A program made the position numbers and the translations under genes. Shown piece after piece: positions 19,575 to 27,904 of a stretch of DNA of 64,000 nucleotides. Numbering within the stretch: position 1 is the stretch's first letter; each line of letters starts with the position of its first letter. The notes below the pieces were generated by a model that saw nothing but the letters and a program-made list of their open reading frames with translations, searched no databases and was not told the origin of the DNA. The DNA comes from JBHYGK01 sp051859045 (lineage in GTDB: Bacteria; Pseudomonadota; Gammaproteobacteria; Xanthomonadales; Xanthomonadaceae). The stretch covers positions 19,014 through 83,013 of the forward strand of contig JBHYGK010000003.1 of NCBI GenBank assembly GCA_051859045.1, read 5' to 3'.

Positions 19575-20942
19575 TCACAGGGGGAAGCGGAAGTCGTTGA
19601 AGAAGGCCAGGCCCATGAGGCCGACCAGCGCGACGAGCCCCAGCTTCTGGCCCGCGAGCACGACCCGCTCGCTGACCGGGCTGCCCTTGATGAGTTCGAT
19701 AAGGTAATACAGCAGGTGACCCCCGTCCAAGACGGGGATCGGCAGCAGGTTCATCACGCCGAGGCTCAGCGACAGGAAGGCGAGGAAGCTGAGGAACATC
19801 GCCAGCCCCAGGTCGGCCGAGATGCCGGCGTAGCGGGCGATGGTGACCGGCCCGGAGATGTTCTCCAGCGAAGCCCGGCCGGTGAGCATCCGGCCCAGCA
19901 GCCCGACCAGGTCGGAGGTCATCCGCGCCATCTCCGAGGCGGCCACCGGGACGGCCTGCAGCGGCCCGAAGCGGCGGACGCTGTCGTAGGGCACCTCGGC
20001 GGCGCTGGCGCCCACGCCCAGGATCCAGCGGGGGGCGCCCTCGTCGCGGGCCTCCAGGCGGGGCTGGATGTCCAGCAGCAGGCGCTCCCCGGCGCGCTCG
20101 ACCTCGATGGCCAGCGGGCGGTCGGCGGCGGCGCCGGCCGCCACGGCGGGGCCGATGGCGTCCCAGGCCGCGATGGCGCGGCCGTCCACGGCCACGATCC
20201 GGTCGCCCGGGTCGAGCAGGCCATCGGCCGGGCTGCCGGCGATGACCTGGCCGACCACCGGCGGCAGCTCGCGCTGCAGCACCGGCAGGCCGATCCCGGC
20301 CAGGGCCTGGCGCTCGCCGTGGGCGTCGACCACGCCGGCGAGGTCGAGCCGGCGCGTGCGGGTGATCCCGTCGGCGCGCTCGACCTCGACCTCCAGCACG
20401 TCGCGGTCGATCGCGCCGAGCATCAGGCGCATCGAGGCGTCGGTCCAGGTGGCCACGGGCTCGCCGTCGATCGCCAGCAGGCGGTCGCCGCGCTCGAAGC
20501 CCGCCTCCGCGGCGACGCCGGTGGGCGTGCCGACCAGCGGCTGGAAGTCGGGGCGGCCGACCACGAACATCGCCCACAGCAGCACCAGGCACAGCGCCAG
20601 GTTCATCGCCGGGCCGGCGGCGGTGATCGCCATGCGCTGCAGCACCGGCTTGGACTCGAAGTGGTCGGGGTCGGCCTCGGCGGGCAGCGGCTCGCCGGCG
20701 GCGTCGACCAGGGGCGGGGCCCAGGCCACGTAGCCGCCCAGCGGCAGGGCCGAGATCGCCCACTGCACGCCGTCGCGGTCGTGCCGGCTGGCCAGGATCG
20801 GGCCCATGCCCACCGAGAAGCGCTTGATGCGAACGCCATAGCGCTTCGCCACCCAGTAGTGGCCGAACTCGTGCAGGGTCACCAGCAGGCCGAGGCCCAC
20901 GACGAACCACAGGGCCGACCACAGGATGGAGGAGACGATCAT
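19575..20942 (-). CDS. rseP: Site-2 intramembrane zinc protease RseP
   Basis: RseP cuts the anti-sigma factor RseA within the membrane in the sigma-E envelope stress response. The 455-residue protein has HEFGH in the first membrane helix (LVTLHEFGHYWVAKRYG near residue 20), two PDZ domains (around VGTPTGVAAEAGFERGDRLL and VIAGSPADGLLDPGDRIVAV), and the second zinc-ligand segment NLLPIPVLDGGHLLYY. ATG 20942 overlaps the dxr stop by 4 bp. It sits directly upstream of bamA. Confidence 0.98.
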   Translation of the reverse strand: MIVSSILWSALWFVVGLGLLVTLHEFGHYWVAKRYGVRIKRFSVGMGPILASRHDRDGVQWAISALPLGGYVAWAPPLVDAAGEPLPAEADPDHFESKPVLQRMAITAAGPAMNLALCLVLLWAMFVVGRPDFQPLVGTPTGVAAEAGFERGDRLLAIDGEPVATWTDASMRLMLGAIDRDVLEVEVERADGITRTRRLDLAGVVDAHGERQALAGIGLPVLQRELPPVVGQVIAGSPADGLLDPGDRIVAVDGRAIAAWDAIGPAVAAGAAADRPLAIEVERAGERLLLDIQPRLEARDEGAPRWILGVGASAAEVPYDSVRRFGPLQAVPVAASEMARMTSDLVGLLGRMLTGRASLENISGPVTIARYAGISADLGLAMFLSFLAFLSLSLGVMNLLPIPVLDGGHLLYYLIELIKGSPVSERVVLAGQKLGLVALVGLMGLAFFNDFRFPL

Positions 20943-22120
20943 GCGCGCAGGGTACTCCGGCCGAGCTGCGCGGTGGCGACCGACCTCGCCTCGGCGTCCG
21001 CGGCCAGCACGGCCTCGAGCGAGGCGGCGGGGGCGGCGGGCAGGGCGGCGAGGGTCGATGCGACCAGCGCGGGGATCGCTAGGAAGCCGATCCGCCCCTG
21101 AAGAAAGGCTGAAACGGCGATCTCGTTGGCCGCGTTCAGGATCGCCGGGGCGGTGCCGCCGGCCTCGAGCGCGGCGAAGGCCAGCGCCAGCGCCGGGAAG
21201 GTGGCCAGGTCGGGGGCCTCGAAGTCGAGCCGGCCGATCGCGGCCAGGTCGAGCGGGGCCACGCCGGCGTCCACCCGCTCCGGCCAGGCCAGGCCGTAGG
21301 CGATCGCGGTGCGCATGTCGGGGTTGCCCAGCTGGGCCAGCACCGAGCCGTCGACGTAGTCCACCAGCGAGTGGACGATGCTCTGCGGGTGCACTACCAC
21401 CTCGATCGAGGCCGGCGCGGCGGCGAACAGCCAGCGCGCCTCGATCACCTCGAGGCCCTTGTTCATCAGCGTGGCCGAATCGACCGAGATCTTGCGGCCC
21501 ATCGACCAGTTGGGGTGGCGGCAGGCCTCGTCGGGGGTGACCGCCGCCAGCGCGGCCCGGCTGCGCCCGCGGAACGGGCCGCCCGAGGCGGTGAGCAGCA
21601 GCCGGCGCACGCCGGCGCGGCCGCCGCCGGGCGGCAGGCACTGGAAGATGGCGTTGTGCTCGCTGTCCACCGGCAGCACGGTGGCGCCGCCCTCGGCGAC
21701 GGCTCGGACGAGCAGTTCGCCGGCCAGCACCACCGATTCCTTGTTGGCCAGCAGCAGGCGCTTGCCCGCGCGCGCCGCGGCCAGGGTGGAGGGCATGCCG
21801 GCCGCGCCGACGATGGCGGCGACGACGGTGTCGCAGGCCGGGCCGGCGGCCAGGGCGGCGATCGCCTCGGCGCCTGCATGGGCGCTGACCGCGTCGGCCA
21901 GCCCGCGCGCGGCGAGGCCGTCGCGCAGGGCGGGGTAGTGGGCCGGATCGGCGATCGCCGCGTGCTCGGGGCGGAAGCGCTCGCACAGCGCGAGCAGGGC
22001 GTCGACCGAGGCGTTGGCGGCCAGCACGGTGGCCCGGAAGCGCTCCGGGTGGCGCGCGATCACGTCCAGCGTCGAGGCGCCGATCGAGCCCGTCGCGCCG
22101 AGGACGGCGACCCGTTTCAC
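20939..22120 (-). CDS. dxr: 1-deoxy-D-xylulose-5-phosphate reductoisomerase
   Basis: Second enzyme of the MEP isoprenoid pathway. The 393-residue protein has the NADPH site VLGATGSIGASTLDV, ANKESVVLAGEL, metal/substrate site PVDSEHNAIFQCL, SGGPFRG, HPNWSMGRKISVDSATLMNKG and EVVVHPQSIVHSLVDYVDGS. The start is GTG 22120, overlapping the cdsA stop (GTGA). With uppS and cdsA the cluster links isoprenoid supply to undecaprenyl and phospholipid synthesis. Confidence 0.98.
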   Translation of the reverse strand: MKRVAVLGATGSIGASTLDVIARHPERFRATVLAANASVDALLALCERFRPEHAAIADPAHYPALRDGLAARGLADAVSAHAGAEAIAALAAGPACDTVVAAIVGAAGMPSTLAAARAGKRLLLANKESVVLAGELLVRAVAEGGATVLPVDSEHNAIFQCLPPGGGRAGVRRLLLTASGGPFRGRSRAALAAVTPDEACRHPNWSMGRKISVDSATLMNKGLEVIEARWLFAAAPASIEVVVHPQSIVHSLVDYVDGSVLAQLGNPDMRTAIAYGLAWPERVDAGVAPLDLAAIGRLDFEAPDLATFPALALAFAALEAGGTAPAILNAANEIAVSAFLQGRIGFLAIPALVASTLAALPAAPAASLEAVLAADAEARSVATAQLGRSTLRA

Positions 22121-22944
22121 AGCCCGAAGACTTCCTTGAGCAGCCAGAACACCGGCAGGCCGGCGAGGACGCTGTCGATGCGGTCCATCACGCCGCCATG
22201 GCCGGGGAAGACCGCGCCGGAGTCCTTGCAGCCGGAGTGGCGCTTGATCAGGCTCTCGAACAGGTCGCCGGCGATGGAGTACGCGCAGGCCACGCCCACC
22301 GCCAGCATCAGCAGCGGCAGCTGGGCCCAGCCCAGGTCGAGGAAGGGGAAGGCCACGAGGCCGATCAGCATCGCCGCGGCGATGCCGCCCAGCGCGCCCT
22401 CGCGGGTCTTGCCGGGGGAGATGCGCGGGGCGAGCTTGGTGCGGCCCCAGCGGGTGCCGGCGACGTAGGCGCCGGAGTCGGCCGCCCAGATCAGCGCGAA
22501 GCCCAGCAGCGCCCAGCGCGGGCCGAGCTCGCCGTCCATGTGCAGCAGGGCCAGCGCGGCCCAGGCCGGCAGGATCGACAGCGCGCCGGCCAGCAGCTTC
22601 AGCGTGCGGTTTCGGCCGGTGTCGCGGGCGGCGAAGTCGAAGCGCCACATCCACCACAGCGCCACCTGCCACCACGCCACGCCGACGAGCGCCACCAGCT
22701 GCAGCGGCGCCGGGGTCGGGGAGTGCCCCCACCAGGCCAGGGCGGCCATCGCCAGCGCGAAGGTGGCCAGCAGCAGGCCGCGGGTGAGCCGGCCGCGGAC
22801 GCCGCTCATGCGCGCCCACTCCCAGGTGCCGGCCAGGAACAGCAGGGCCGCGGCGGCCAGCAGCCAGGGCGAGGGCAGCAGCAGCACCGCGAGGATCGCG
22901 ACGGGCGCGAGCAGCAGGGCGGTGAGGACGCGGGTTCGGTTCAT
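22117..22944 (-). CDS. cdsA: Phosphatidate cytidylyltransferase
   Basis: Makes CDP-diacylglycerol from phosphatidic acid and CTP at the inner membrane. The 275-residue protein has about eight membrane helices, ADSGAYVAGTRWGRTKLAP, RISPGKTREGALGG, and the C-terminal family signature KRHSGCKDSGAVFPGHGG followed by MDRIDS. ATG 22944 overlaps the uppS stop (ATGA). A longer upstream frame was rejected as it runs into uppS. Confidence 0.97.
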   Translation of the reverse strand: MNRTRVLTALLLAPVAILAVLLLPSPWLLAAAALLFLAGTWEWARMSGVRGRLTRGLLLATFALAMAALAWWGHSPTPAPLQLVALVGVAWWQVALWWMWRFDFAARDTGRNRTLKLLAGALSILPAWAALALLHMDGELGPRWALLGFALIWAADSGAYVAGTRWGRTKLAPRISPGKTREGALGGIAAAMLIGLVAFPFLDLGWAQLPLLMLAVGVACAYSIAGDLFESLIKRHSGCKDSGAVFPGHGGVMDRIDSVLAGLPVFWLLKEVFGL

Positions 22945-23720
22945 GCGGGATCCGTGCTGGCCCGGACTTGGGCGCTGGTCAGGCCGAAGCGGCGTTCGCG
23001 CTTGGCGTAGTCGTCGAAGGCCTGGGCCAGGACGCGGTCGTCGACGTCCGGCCACAGCACGTCGGTGAACCACAGTTCGGTGTAGGCGAGCTGCCAGAGC
23101 AGGAAGTTGGAGATGCGCTGGTCGCCGCCGGTGCGGATGAAGAGGTCGGGCGCGGGCAGGTCGGCGAGCGCCATCCGCGCCCCGAGGCTGGCCTCGGTGA
23201 TGTCGGAAGGCTGCAGGCGGCCCGCGGCCACGTCCTCGGCCAGCGCCCGGGCGGCGGCGGCGATGTCGCCGCGCCCGCCGTAGCTGGCGGCGATGTTGAG
23301 GTGCAGTCGGGCGTTGCCGGCGGTGCGCGCCTCGGCGGCGTGCATGCGCGCGCGCAGCGGCTCGGCGAACGCCGCGCGCTCGCCGATGAAGCGCAGGCGC
23401 ACGCCGCGGCGGTCGAGCTCGTCGACCTCGCGGTCGAGCGCGCGCAGGAACAGCTGCATCAGCGCGCCCACCTCGTCCTCGGGCCGGCCCCAGTTCTCGG
23501 AGGAGAACGCGAACAGCGTGAGGACCTCGATGCCCTCGCGCAGGCAGGCGTCGATGCAGGTGTTGACCGCGCGCGCGCCGGCGCGGTGGCCGATGGTGCG
23601 CGGCCGCCGGCGCTGCTGCGCCCAGCGCCCGTTGCCGTCCATGATGACGGCGACGTGGCGGGGCCGCGCGCGCGGCGCGGGGACGGGCGGGGTGGCGTCC
23701 ATGACGGACCGGCCGGACAT
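22941..23720 (-). CDS. uppS: Undecaprenyl diphosphate synthase (cis-prenyltransferase)
   Basis: Makes C55 undecaprenyl diphosphate for cell wall carriers. The 259-residue protein carries HVAVIMDGNGRWAQQR (catalytic Asp), FAFSSENWGRP, and the C-terminal LFIRTGGDQRISNFLLWQ followed by AYTELWFTDVLWPD. The usual RTGGE is RTGGD here, a conservative change. Start ATG 23720 lies 5 bp after the frr stop; ATG 23702 is an in-frame alternative. Confidence 0.97.
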   Translation of the reverse strand: MSGRSVMDATPPVPAPRARPRHVAVIMDGNGRWAQQRRRPRTIGHRAGARAVNTCIDACLREGIEVLTLFAFSSENWGRPEDEVGALMQLFLRALDREVDELDRRGVRLRFIGERAAFAEPLRARMHAAEARTAGNARLHLNIAASYGGRGDIAAAARALAEDVAAGRLQPSDITEASLGARMALADLPAPDLFIRTGGDQRISNFLLWQLAYTELWFTDVLWPDVDDRVLAQAFDDYAKRERRFGLTSAQVRASTDPA

Positions 23721-23725
23721 GCCGG

Positions 23726-24283
23726 TCAGATCGCCATCAGCTCCTGTTCCTTCGCGCGGGCCACCTCGTCGGTGTCCTTGACGAACTTGTCGGTGAGCTT
23801 CTGGATGTCGTCCTCGGCGCGATGCACCTCGTCCTCGGTCGCGGACTTGTCCTTCAGCAGCTCCTTGACCTGCTGGATGGCGTCGCGGCGGACGTTCCGG
23901 ATCGCGATCTTGGCGTCCTCGGCGCTCGAGGCCACGACCTTGCTGAGCTCCTTGCGGCGCTCCTCGGTCAGCGGGGGCAGGTTGATGCGGATCGAGGTGC
24001 CGGCGGTGTTGGGGTTCAGGCCCAGGTCGGAGGCGATGATCGCCTTCTCGACCGCTGCGACCATGTTCTTCTCCCACGGCGTGATGACCAGCGAGCGCGC
24101 GTCCTGCACGGCGATCGAGGCGACCTGGGTGATCGGCATCTCGGAGCCGTAGTAGTTGACCTTCAGGTGGTCGACCAGCGCGGTGCTGGCGCGGCCGGTG
24201 CGCAGCTTGGTCAGGTCGTGGCGGAAGGCGTCCACGCACTTGGTCATGCGGGTCTGGGCGTCGGTCTTGATGGCGTTGATCAT
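23726..24283 (-). CDS. frr: Ribosome recycling factor
   Basis: RRF splits post-termination ribosomes together with EF-G. The 185-residue protein is exactly the family length: KCVDAFRHDLTKLRTGRAST, VNYYGSEMPITQVASI, LVITPWEKNM, SDLGLNPNTAGTSIRINLPPLTEERR and the helical IRNVRRDAIQQVKELLKD. The gap of 78 bp to pyrH holds a hairpin and a perfect TATAAT. Confidence 0.99.
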   Translation of the reverse strand: MINAIKTDAQTRMTKCVDAFRHDLTKLRTGRASTALVDHLKVNYYGSEMPITQVASIAVQDARSLVITPWEKNMVAAVEKAIIASDLGLNPNTAGTSIRINLPPLTEERRKELSKVVASSAEDAKIAIRNVRRDAIQQVKELLKDKSATEDEVHRAEDDIQKLTDKFVKDTDEVARAKEQELMAI

Positions 24284-24319
24284 GGGAGCCTCTCGGGCAG
24301 GGCCTGCAGCAGGCCGGTG

Positions 24320-24348
24320 ATTATAGGGCGGGCGCCGCGGCGGCGCCC
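24320..24348 (-). promoter_or_regulatory. pyrH-frr gap: GC hairpin and consensus -10 box
   Basis: On minus, an 8-bp hairpin with a 3-base loop (24330-24337/24341-24348) is followed 4 nt later by TATAAT (24320-24325). The -35 position falls inside the hairpin and is not recognisable. The element could end some pyrH transcripts and start frr transcripts. Confidence 0.45.
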
Positions 24349-24361
24349 GGGGGCCGCCGGG

Positions 24362-25087
24362 TCAGCCCTTGCCGTGGACCAGGGTGCCGATCTGCGCGCC
24401 GCCGAGGATGCGCATCAGGTCGCCGGGGCGGGTCATGTCGTAGATGCGCAGCGGCATGTCGTAGTCGCGGCACAGCGCGATGGCGGCGGTGTCCATGACC
24501 TGCAGGTTGCGCGAGATCACCTCGTCGTAGCTCAGGTGCTCGTAGCGCACCGCGTCGGCGTGCTTGTTGGGGTCGCAGTCGTAGACGCCGTCGACCTTGG
24601 TGGCCTTCAGCAGCAGGTCGCAGCCCAGCTCCACCGCGCGCAGGGCGGCGGCGGAGTCGGTGGTGAAGAACGGGTTGCCGGTGCCGGCGGCGAAGATCGC
24701 GATCCGGCCCTTCTCGAGGTGGCGGATGGCGCGGCGGCGGATGAAGTCCTCGCAGACCTCGTTGATCTTCAGCGCGCTCATCACCCGGGCGTAGGCGCCG
24801 AGCTTCTCGAGCGCGTCCTGCATGGCCAGCGCGTTCATCACCGTGGCCAGCATGCCCATGTGGTCGCCGGTGACCCGGTCCATGCCCGCGGCCTGCAGGC
24901 CGGCGCCGCGGAAGATGTTGCCGCCGCCGATCACCAGGCCGATCTGCACGCCGGCCTTGGACACCTCGATGACCTCGCGGGCGATGCGCTGGATGACCTC
25001 GGGGTCGATGCCGTAGTCCAGGCGGCCCATCAGGGCTTCGCCGGAGAGCTTGAGCAGGATGCGGCGGTACTTCAGCGGGGCGCTCAT
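24362..25087 (-). CDS. pyrH: UMP kinase
   Basis: Phosphorylates UMP to UDP, a hexameric bacterial-type enzyme. The 241-residue protein has RRILLKLSGEALMG, GLVIGGGNIFRGAG, DHMGMLATVMNALAMQDAL, FAAGTGNPFFTTDSAAALRA, LLKATKVDGVYDCDP and the C-terminal RILGGAQIGTLV. ATG 25087 with GGAG 6-7 nt upstream gives the standard MSAPLKYRRILLKLSG start; a longer frame to 25111 was rejected. Its promoter overlaps the end of the HDOD-GGDEF gene. Confidence 0.98.
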   Translation of the reverse strand: MSAPLKYRRILLKLSGEALMGRLDYGIDPEVIQRIAREVIEVSKAGVQIGLVIGGGNIFRGAGLQAAGMDRVTGDHMGMLATVMNALAMQDALEKLGAYARVMSALKINEVCEDFIRRRAIRHLEKGRIAIFAAGTGNPFFTTDSAAALRAVELGCDLLLKATKVDGVYDCDPNKHADAVRYEHLSYDEVISRNLQVMDTAAIALCRDYDMPLRIYDMTRPGDLMRILGGAQIGTLVHGKG

Positions 25088-25119
25088 GGTCTTCTCCGTG
25101 GGGACTGGCAAACCGGCGC

Positions 25120-25149
25120 ATTGTAGCCGCCCGGGCCCCTCCCGGTCAG
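25120..25149 (-). promoter_or_regulatory. Probable pyrH promoter
   Basis: On minus, CTGACC (25144-25149), 18-bp spacer, TACAAT (25120-25125). The -35 hexamer overlaps the stop codon of the upstream gene. A transcript would carry about 25 nt of leader before ATG 25087. Confidence 0.55.
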
Positions 25150-26672
25150 CCCGGCGCGTCCTCGGCGAGGCGGTCGCGGCCGTCGCGCTTGGCCTGGTAG
25201 AGGGCGCGGTCGGCGGCGCCGATCATCGCCTCGGGGCTGGCGTGGCGGCTGCGGCCGTCGAGCACGGCCAGCCCGATCGAGGTGGTGATGTGCAGCGCCG
25301 CGCCGTCCACCACCGCCACCGGACCGTTGCGCAGGGCCGCGAGCACCCGCTGCAGCACCGCCCGGGCGCCCTCGGCGCGGGTGCCGGGCAGCAGCAGCAC
25401 GAACTCCTCGCCGCCGAAGCGCGCGAACACGTCGCCGCTGCGCAGGCCCTGCTGGACCAGGCGGGTGAAGGCCCGCAGGGCCTCGTCGCCTGCGAGGTGG
25501 CCGAAGCGGTCGTTGACCGACTTGAAGTGGTCGAGGTCGAGCAGGGCCAGCGACAGCGGCCAGCCGAAGGTGGTGGCGGCGTCGAACTCCCGCGCCAGCG
25601 CGGCGTTGAAGTGGCCGCGGTTGTGCGCGCCGGTGAGCGCGTCGCGGCTTGCCTGCTCCTCGAGGGTGCGGGTGTGGTCCTGCAGGCGCTGGGCCTCGCC
25701 CTGGTGGCGCTGGGCCTCCTGCAGCTCGAGCAGGTTGCGCACCATCAGCAGCTCGCGGGCGTGCTCGAGCAGGCTCTCGGTGCGCTCGGCCTGGCCCACC
25801 CGGAGGTCGAACAGCGAGGCGATCTCGGGCAGGGCGCCGGCGATGCGCTCGACCACGGCCAGCACGCGGGCGGCGTCGAGGCCGAGGCTGGCCTCGGCGT
25901 GGGCCGCGACGGTGGCCAGGGCGGCCTGGTCGGGCGGCGCCGCGAAGTCGTCCCACAGCCGCGCCAGGCGCAGGCCCAGGCCGACCACGGCCGCGAAGCG
26001 CCCGTCGGCGGGCGAGGCCTCGTCCAGGGCCGCCGGCGCGGGCGCGCCGAGGGTGGTGGACTCGGCGGCGCGGATCGCGTCGGCGATGTAGGCCGGCAGG
26101 CGCCAGTGCTCGACCAGCCACAGGCCGGCCTGCAGGTGGTGGCCGTCGAAGCGCGCCATCTCGGCCTGAAGCAGGGCCTCGCCGTCGAGCGCGGGCGGGA
26201 TCTCGGCCCAGGCGTCCGGGTCGAGCCGGGCCAGGGCCAGCCGGCCGATGCCGGCCAGCAGGCCGGCGAGGAACAGCTCCTCGCTGGCGCGCAGGCCGAG
26301 CTCGCCGCCGATGGCCTTGCAGGCGGTCGCGGCGAGCAGGCTGCGCCGCCACACCGGGTCGAGGTCGGGGCCGGGGCCGCCGCGCAGCGCGCGGGTCAGC
26401 GAGAAGCTCAGCGCCAGCGTCAGCAGCGCGTTGAGCCCCAGCAGCGACGCGGCCTGGCGCAGGTTCTCGCTGCGCCGGCGGGTGGCGTAGAGGGGGGAGT
26501 TCGCGATCCGCAGCACCTTGGTGGCGAGCGCGGGGTCGAGGGCGAGGACGCGGGCGGCGTCGTTCATCTCGGTCGCCGGGTCCTGGGCGATCTCGAGGAT
26601 CCGCAGCGCCACGCCGGGAAGGCTCGGCAGGGCGCGGCAGCTGGCGAGGCGGGCGCTGAGGGTCTGGCTCAA
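25146..26672 (-). CDS. HDOD-GGDEF diguanylate cyclase
   Basis: A 508-residue cytoplasmic protein. Residues about 10-210 form a HDOD domain (LPSLPGVALRILEIAQDP, VLALDPALATKVLRIANSP, LFLAGLLAGIGRLALAR), a helical linker with a coiled coil follows (LLELQEAQRHQGEAQRLQDH), and residues about 345-500 are a GGDEF domain with DALTGAHNRGHF, LLDLDHFKSVNDRFGHLAG and the active-site GGEEF. An RSGD four residues upstream of FARFGGEEF is an intact RxxD I-site, so feedback inhibition by c-di-GMP is likely. It lies between tsf and pyrH, which are usually direct neighbours. No membrane segment is present. The HDOD signal is unknown. Confidence 0.9.
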   Translation of the reverse strand: MSQTLSARLASCRALPSLPGVALRILEIAQDPATEMNDAARVLALDPALATKVLRIANSPLYATRRRSENLRQAASLLGLNALLTLALSFSLTRALRGGPGPDLDPVWRRSLLAATACKAIGGELGLRASEELFLAGLLAGIGRLALARLDPDAWAEIPPALDGEALLQAEMARFDGHHLQAGLWLVEHWRLPAYIADAIRAAESTTLGAPAPAALDEASPADGRFAAVVGLGLRLARLWDDFAAPPDQAALATVAAHAEASLGLDAARVLAVVERIAGALPEIASLFDLRVGQAERTESLLEHARELLMVRNLLELQEAQRHQGEAQRLQDHTRTLEEQASRDALTGAHNRGHFNAALAREFDAATTFGWPLSLALLDLDHFKSVNDRFGHLAGDEALRAFTRLVQQGLRSGDVFARFGGEEFVLLLPGTRAEGARAVLQRVLAALRNGPVAVVDGAALHITTSIGLAVLDGRSRHASPEAMIGAADRALYQAKRDGRDRLAEDAPG

Positions 26673-26806
26673 GCGGGGGTCCTGTGCGGCGGTGGGCCCG
26701 GGGGGTGGCGGACCGCGTCGTCCGATTTAAGCATGCGCTCCGCGGCGGCGGGCAGGGGGCGAGGCCGGGGTGCGGCGCGCCCGTGCGCGCGGCCCCCCGG
26801 AAACGC

Positions 26807-26838
26807 GGAAGGGGCCGTGGTCGCCCACGGCCCCTTCC
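26807..26838 (-). terminator. Terminator after tsf
   Basis: Perfect 14-bp stem (26807-26820/26825-26838) with a 4-base loop, 22 bp past the tsf stop. On minus it is followed by GCGTTTCC, a short T run. It should separate rpsB-tsf from the HDOD-GGDEF gene. Confidence 0.85.
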
Positions 26839-26860
26839 ACTCACGCCCTGGGGCGATGGA

Positions 26861-27739
26861 TCAGGCCAGGCCGGCCTGCTTCATCACTTCGGCGGCGAAG
26901 TCCTCCTCGGCCTTCTCGATGCCTTCGCCGACGGCGAGGCGCGAGAAGCCGACCACGTCGGCGCCGGCGGCCTTCACGGCCTGCTCGACGGTCTGGTCGG
27001 TGTTGAGGACGTACGGCTGGCCGTACAGGGTGACCTCGTTGACGATCTTGTTGATCTTGCCCGAGATGATCTTCTCGAGGATCTCGGCCGGCTTGGCGCG
27101 GTCCTTCTCGGACATCTTGGCCAGCTCGATCTCCTTCTCCTTCGCCACGAACTCGGCCGGGACGTCGGCGGCCTTGTTGTGCGGCGGGTTCATCGCGGCG
27201 ACGTGCATCGCCAGGCCGCGGGCCAGCTCGGCGTCGCCGCCCTTGAGCTCGACCAGCACGCCGATGCGGCCGCCGTGGATGTAGGCGGCGACGGTGTTGG
27301 ACGAGGCCAGGCGCACCATGCGGCGGACCTGCACGTTCTCGCCGACCTTCGCGATCAGGGCGGAGCGGGCTTCCTCGACGGTGGAGCCGTCGGCCAGCTT
27401 GGCGGCCTTCAGCGCGTCGATGTCGGCGGCGCCGGACGACAGGGCCAGCTCGGCCACGGCCTGGGTGAAGCCCAGGAAGTTCTCGTCCTTGGCGACGAAG
27501 TCGGTCTCGGAGTTGATCTCGACCAGCACGGCGGTGCCGCCGTTCGAGGCGGCCACGATGCGGCCCTCGGCGGCCACGCGGCCGGCCTTCTTGTCGGCCT
27601 TGGCGAGGCCGGACTTGCGCAGCCACTCCATGGCGGTGTCGATGTCGCCGCCGTTCTCGGTCAGCGCCTTCTTGCACTCCATCATGCCGGCGCCGGAGCG
27701 CTCACGCAGTTCCTTGACCAGGCTCGCGGTGATTTCCAT
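26861..27739 (-). CDS. tsf: Translation elongation factor Ts
   Basis: EF-Ts exchanges GDP for GTP on EF-Tu. The 292-residue protein has the N-terminal UBA-like EITASLVKELRERSGAGMMECKKAL, the core TDFVAKDENFLGF (family TDFVA..exF), ADGSTVEEARSALIAKVGENVQVRR, AAYIHGGRIGVLVELKG and the coiled-coil/C-terminal region LYGQPYVLNTDQTVEQAVKAAG. It follows rpsB as in nearly all bacteria, with a 165-bp gap rich in hairpins. Confidence 0.99.
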   Translation of the reverse strand: MEITASLVKELRERSGAGMMECKKALTENGGDIDTAMEWLRKSGLAKADKKAGRVAAEGRIVAASNGGTAVLVEINSETDFVAKDENFLGFTQAVAELALSSGAADIDALKAAKLADGSTVEEARSALIAKVGENVQVRRMVRLASSNTVAAYIHGGRIGVLVELKGGDAELARGLAMHVAAMNPPHNKAADVPAEFVAKEKEIELAKMSEKDRAKPAEILEKIISGKINKIVNEVTLYGQPYVLNTDQTVEQAVKAAGADVVGFSRLAVGEGIEKAEEDFAAEVMKQAGLA

Positions 27740-27806
27740 GGGGGACCTCAGAATGTGTGGGTGTGTTGGGGAGCGCGGGGCGCGGCAGCGCCGGGCCCCG
27801 TCGCGC

Positions 27807-27856
27807 GGACGCCGGCGCGGGCCGGCGTCCGTGGCCCGCCGCAGGGTAGGCGGGCC
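27807..27856 (-). promoter_or_regulatory. Two consecutive hairpins in the rpsB-tsf gap
   Basis: A perfect 10-bp stem with 4-base loop (27807-27816/27821-27830) and a perfect 8-bp stem with 8-base loop (27833-27840/27849-27856) lie between rpsB and tsf. Neither has a T tract, so they could reduce or stabilise transcripts and set the S2:EF-Ts ratio. The role is inferred. Confidence 0.5.
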
Positions 27857-27904
27857 GTGTGTCAGGCCGCGCGGCCCCGGAGGGGGCCGGCGGCGGGCGA
27901 GGGC

